Assembly (NCBI GenBank): GCA_040752815.1
Contig: JBFMGC010000007.1
Coordinates: 1-64,000 of the forward strand
Direction: 5' to 3'
Length of the DNA: 64,000 nucleotides
Source of the DNA: Candidatus Zixiibacteriota bacterium
GTDB lineage: Bacteria; Zixibacteria; MSB-5A5; GN15; FEB-12
Below, in pieces: positions 62,811 to 64,000 of the stretch (positions within the stretch are counted from its first letter, which is position 1; each line of letters starts with the position of its first letter). The notes under the pieces are model-generated. The model saw only the letters and a program-made list of their open reading frames with translations. It made no database searches and was not told where the DNA came from. Both the position numbers and the translations under genes were made by a program.

Positions 62811-64000
62811 GTGCGTATTCTGATTGCATTGGCATTTAGTTTTCTTTCTTGCGGCGGGACAGCCCTTGCGGATGTAGCCCAATTTGGATTGGGAGGCGCC
62901 GAGGAGGACCTGGTCAGTGTGTCCACGGTCTTCTCGCAGACTGCGGCATTGCCGGGCGGAACTTATTCCGGCGCAGTAGTGGTCGATATCGTCCCCGGGT
63001 GGCACATAAACTCTTCTCGCCCTCACCAGGAATATCTGATTCCAGCCGCTGTGACGTTTGATACGATTACCGGCCTTACGCCGACTGATTTGCGTTATCC
63101 GGCCGGTTCCGACGAAAAACTTGCTGACGAGGTCATGTCGGTGTACTCCGATCGCGTCGTTATTCCCTTCGATATACGAGTAGCCGCCGATCTGGCCCAC
63201 GGGGAACACACGCTTCCGGTTCGCTTCACATACCAGCCCTGCAATGATCGCGAGTGCCGCGCCCCGCAGACGGTCGATGTTCCAATCACGATTCTCGTAG
63301 GACCATCGGGGGGACCGGCCAACACCGCTGTTTTCGCACAGGCTGAATCGACCGAATCTACCTCGCCACCACAAAACCCGGCCGGCGAATCTGAACTGGA
63401 AAGGCTCATCCGCGAATACGGGTCGTGGGGGTATTTCCTGGTGCTCGGTGTGGCGTTTGTGACCGGTCTGCTTTTGTCTTTCTCGCCGTGTACTTACCCG
63501 ATGATCCCCATTACCGTCAGCATATTCGCCGGTCAGGAGCGCACTGTCGGGCGCGGCTTCTTCCTGTCGCTGGTTTATGTGGGGACCATGGCGGTGGTGT
63601 ACGGAATAATGGGGCTGATCGTCTCACTGCTGGGCGGTGTGTTCGGCGCCTGGTTGGCCAGCCCGCCGGTTGTTATCGGAATCGTCATCGTATTCGTTGT
63701 TTTCGCACTGTCGATGTTCGGCCAGTACGACCTGAACGTGCCCAGTGCACTCAGGCAGAAACTGGGCACCGGACGCGCCGGCGGGGGGGTGGCCGGATCG
63801 ATCGTGCTCGGAGTGATCGCCGCGCTGGTAGTTTCTCCGTGCGTTGGCCCGTTTGTCGCCGGCATCCTTCTCTATATCGCCACCACCGGCTCGCCGGTTA
63901 TCGGTTTCCTGACGCTGTTCTTCTTCGCGCTCGGGCTGGGAACGCTCTTTGTCCTCATAGGGACGTTCTCGTCGGCAATCAACCGCCTGCCCCGATCCGG
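62811..64000 (+). CDS. dsbD: Thiol:disulfide interchange protein DsbD (3' end outside window)
   Basis: At least 396 codons, open at the right edge. GTG 62811 opens a signal peptide (about 1-20). The N-terminal periplasmic domain (about 21-190) has the CxxxxC pair in YQPCNDRECRAPQ of DsbD-alpha. The membrane domain follows from about 205 with the two redox cysteines, in SFSPCTYPMIPIT and LVVSPCVGPFVAG. DsbD moves electrons from cytoplasmic thioredoxin to the periplasm. The C-terminal thioredoxin-like domain must lie beyond the window. AAGGTG is seen upstream as a weak ribosome site. Confidence 0.9.
   Translation, partial: MRILIALAFSFLSCGGTALADVAQFGLGGAEEDLVSVSTVFSQTAALPGGTYSGAVVVDIVPGWHINSSRPHQEYLIPAAVTFDTITGLTPTDLRYPAGSDEKLADEVMSVYSDRVVIPFDIRVAADLAHGEHTLPVRFTYQPCNDRECRAPQTVDVPITILVGPSGGPANTAVFAQAESTESTSPPQNPAGESELERLIREYGSWGYFLVLGVAFVTGLLLSFSPCTYPMIPITVSIFAGQERTVGRGFFLSLVYVGTMAVVYGIMGLIVSLLGGVFGAWLASPPVVIGIVIVFVVFALSMFGQYDLNVPSALRQKLGTGRAGGGVAGSIVLGVIAALVVSPCVGPFVAGILLYIATTGSPVIGFLTLFFFALGLGTLFVLIGTFSSAINRLPRS

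Overview
The window reads as chromosome of a Gram-negative, diderm bacterium of the FCB superphylum. BamA, Skp and LpxD show an outer membrane with lipid A. The exported proteins carry dockerin-type repeats, and one ends in an NPFNPST-type FlgD-like C-terminal domain, a style typical of Zixibacteria, KSB1 and related candidate phyla. A Zixibacteria-like lineage is my best guess, inferred from protein style only: there is no rRNA or tRNA gene here. Genes are dense, GC is high (around 58% by eye), no insertion sequence or CRISPR array was seen, and the last gene runs off the right edge.

Layout. 1-469: intergenic DNA full of short hairpins, including tandem GGGTGGG palindromes. 470-4244 (minus): a two-barrel-sandwich/KOW-like protein, a membrane-anchored PsbP-like exported protein, and a MutL/GlmL-type ASKHA ATPase. 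4635-16055 (plus): the most unusual part, twelve tightly packed genes that are three tandem copies of one four-gene membrane module (A: exported FN3-like domain plus a DUF6754-like cytoplasmic domain; B: about six-TM protein; C: TM-anchored extracytoplasmic domain with a [FL]D[YF]DP motif; D: about six-TM protein). I know of no described function for it. 16056-16985: terminator, strong promoter, a probable structured RNA or leader, and a small basic repeat protein. 17092-25770 (plus): pyruvate phosphate dikinase, ADP-forming acyl-CoA synthetase, a small membrane protein, GltX, a peroxiredoxin and NadA.

25889-29141 (minus): nadE-rsmI-PAP2-lgt operon, divergent from ssb through back-to-back promoters. 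A HAMP-only membrane protein follows, then the minus-strand operon rplU-bamA-skp-lpxD. 35328-38308 (plus): uvrB and a probable lipoprotein. 38920-48234 (plus): a 3,104-residue secreted protein with about 30 Cys-rich Ig-like domains, a cohesin-like domain, a dockerin-like segment and a sorting domain; a block of about 14 domains is duplicated at an exact 3,558-bp offset. 48297-56320 (minus): dtd-maf-rodZ-(half GT9)-smc-ftsY-yjbQ-rlmH. 56585-59871 (plus): two dockerin-bearing exported proteins, a beta-propeller and a subtilisin-like protease. 60102-64000 (plus): thioredoxin, rhomboid protein, pseudo-receiver protein and the start of DsbD.

Together: the window mixes housekeeping operons with envelope biogenesis, a Cys-rich exported protein set that may use cohesin-dockerin contacts and DsbD-driven disulfide chemistry, and the triplicated A-B-C-D module next to a MutL-type ATPase, which is the best candidate for an undescribed system.
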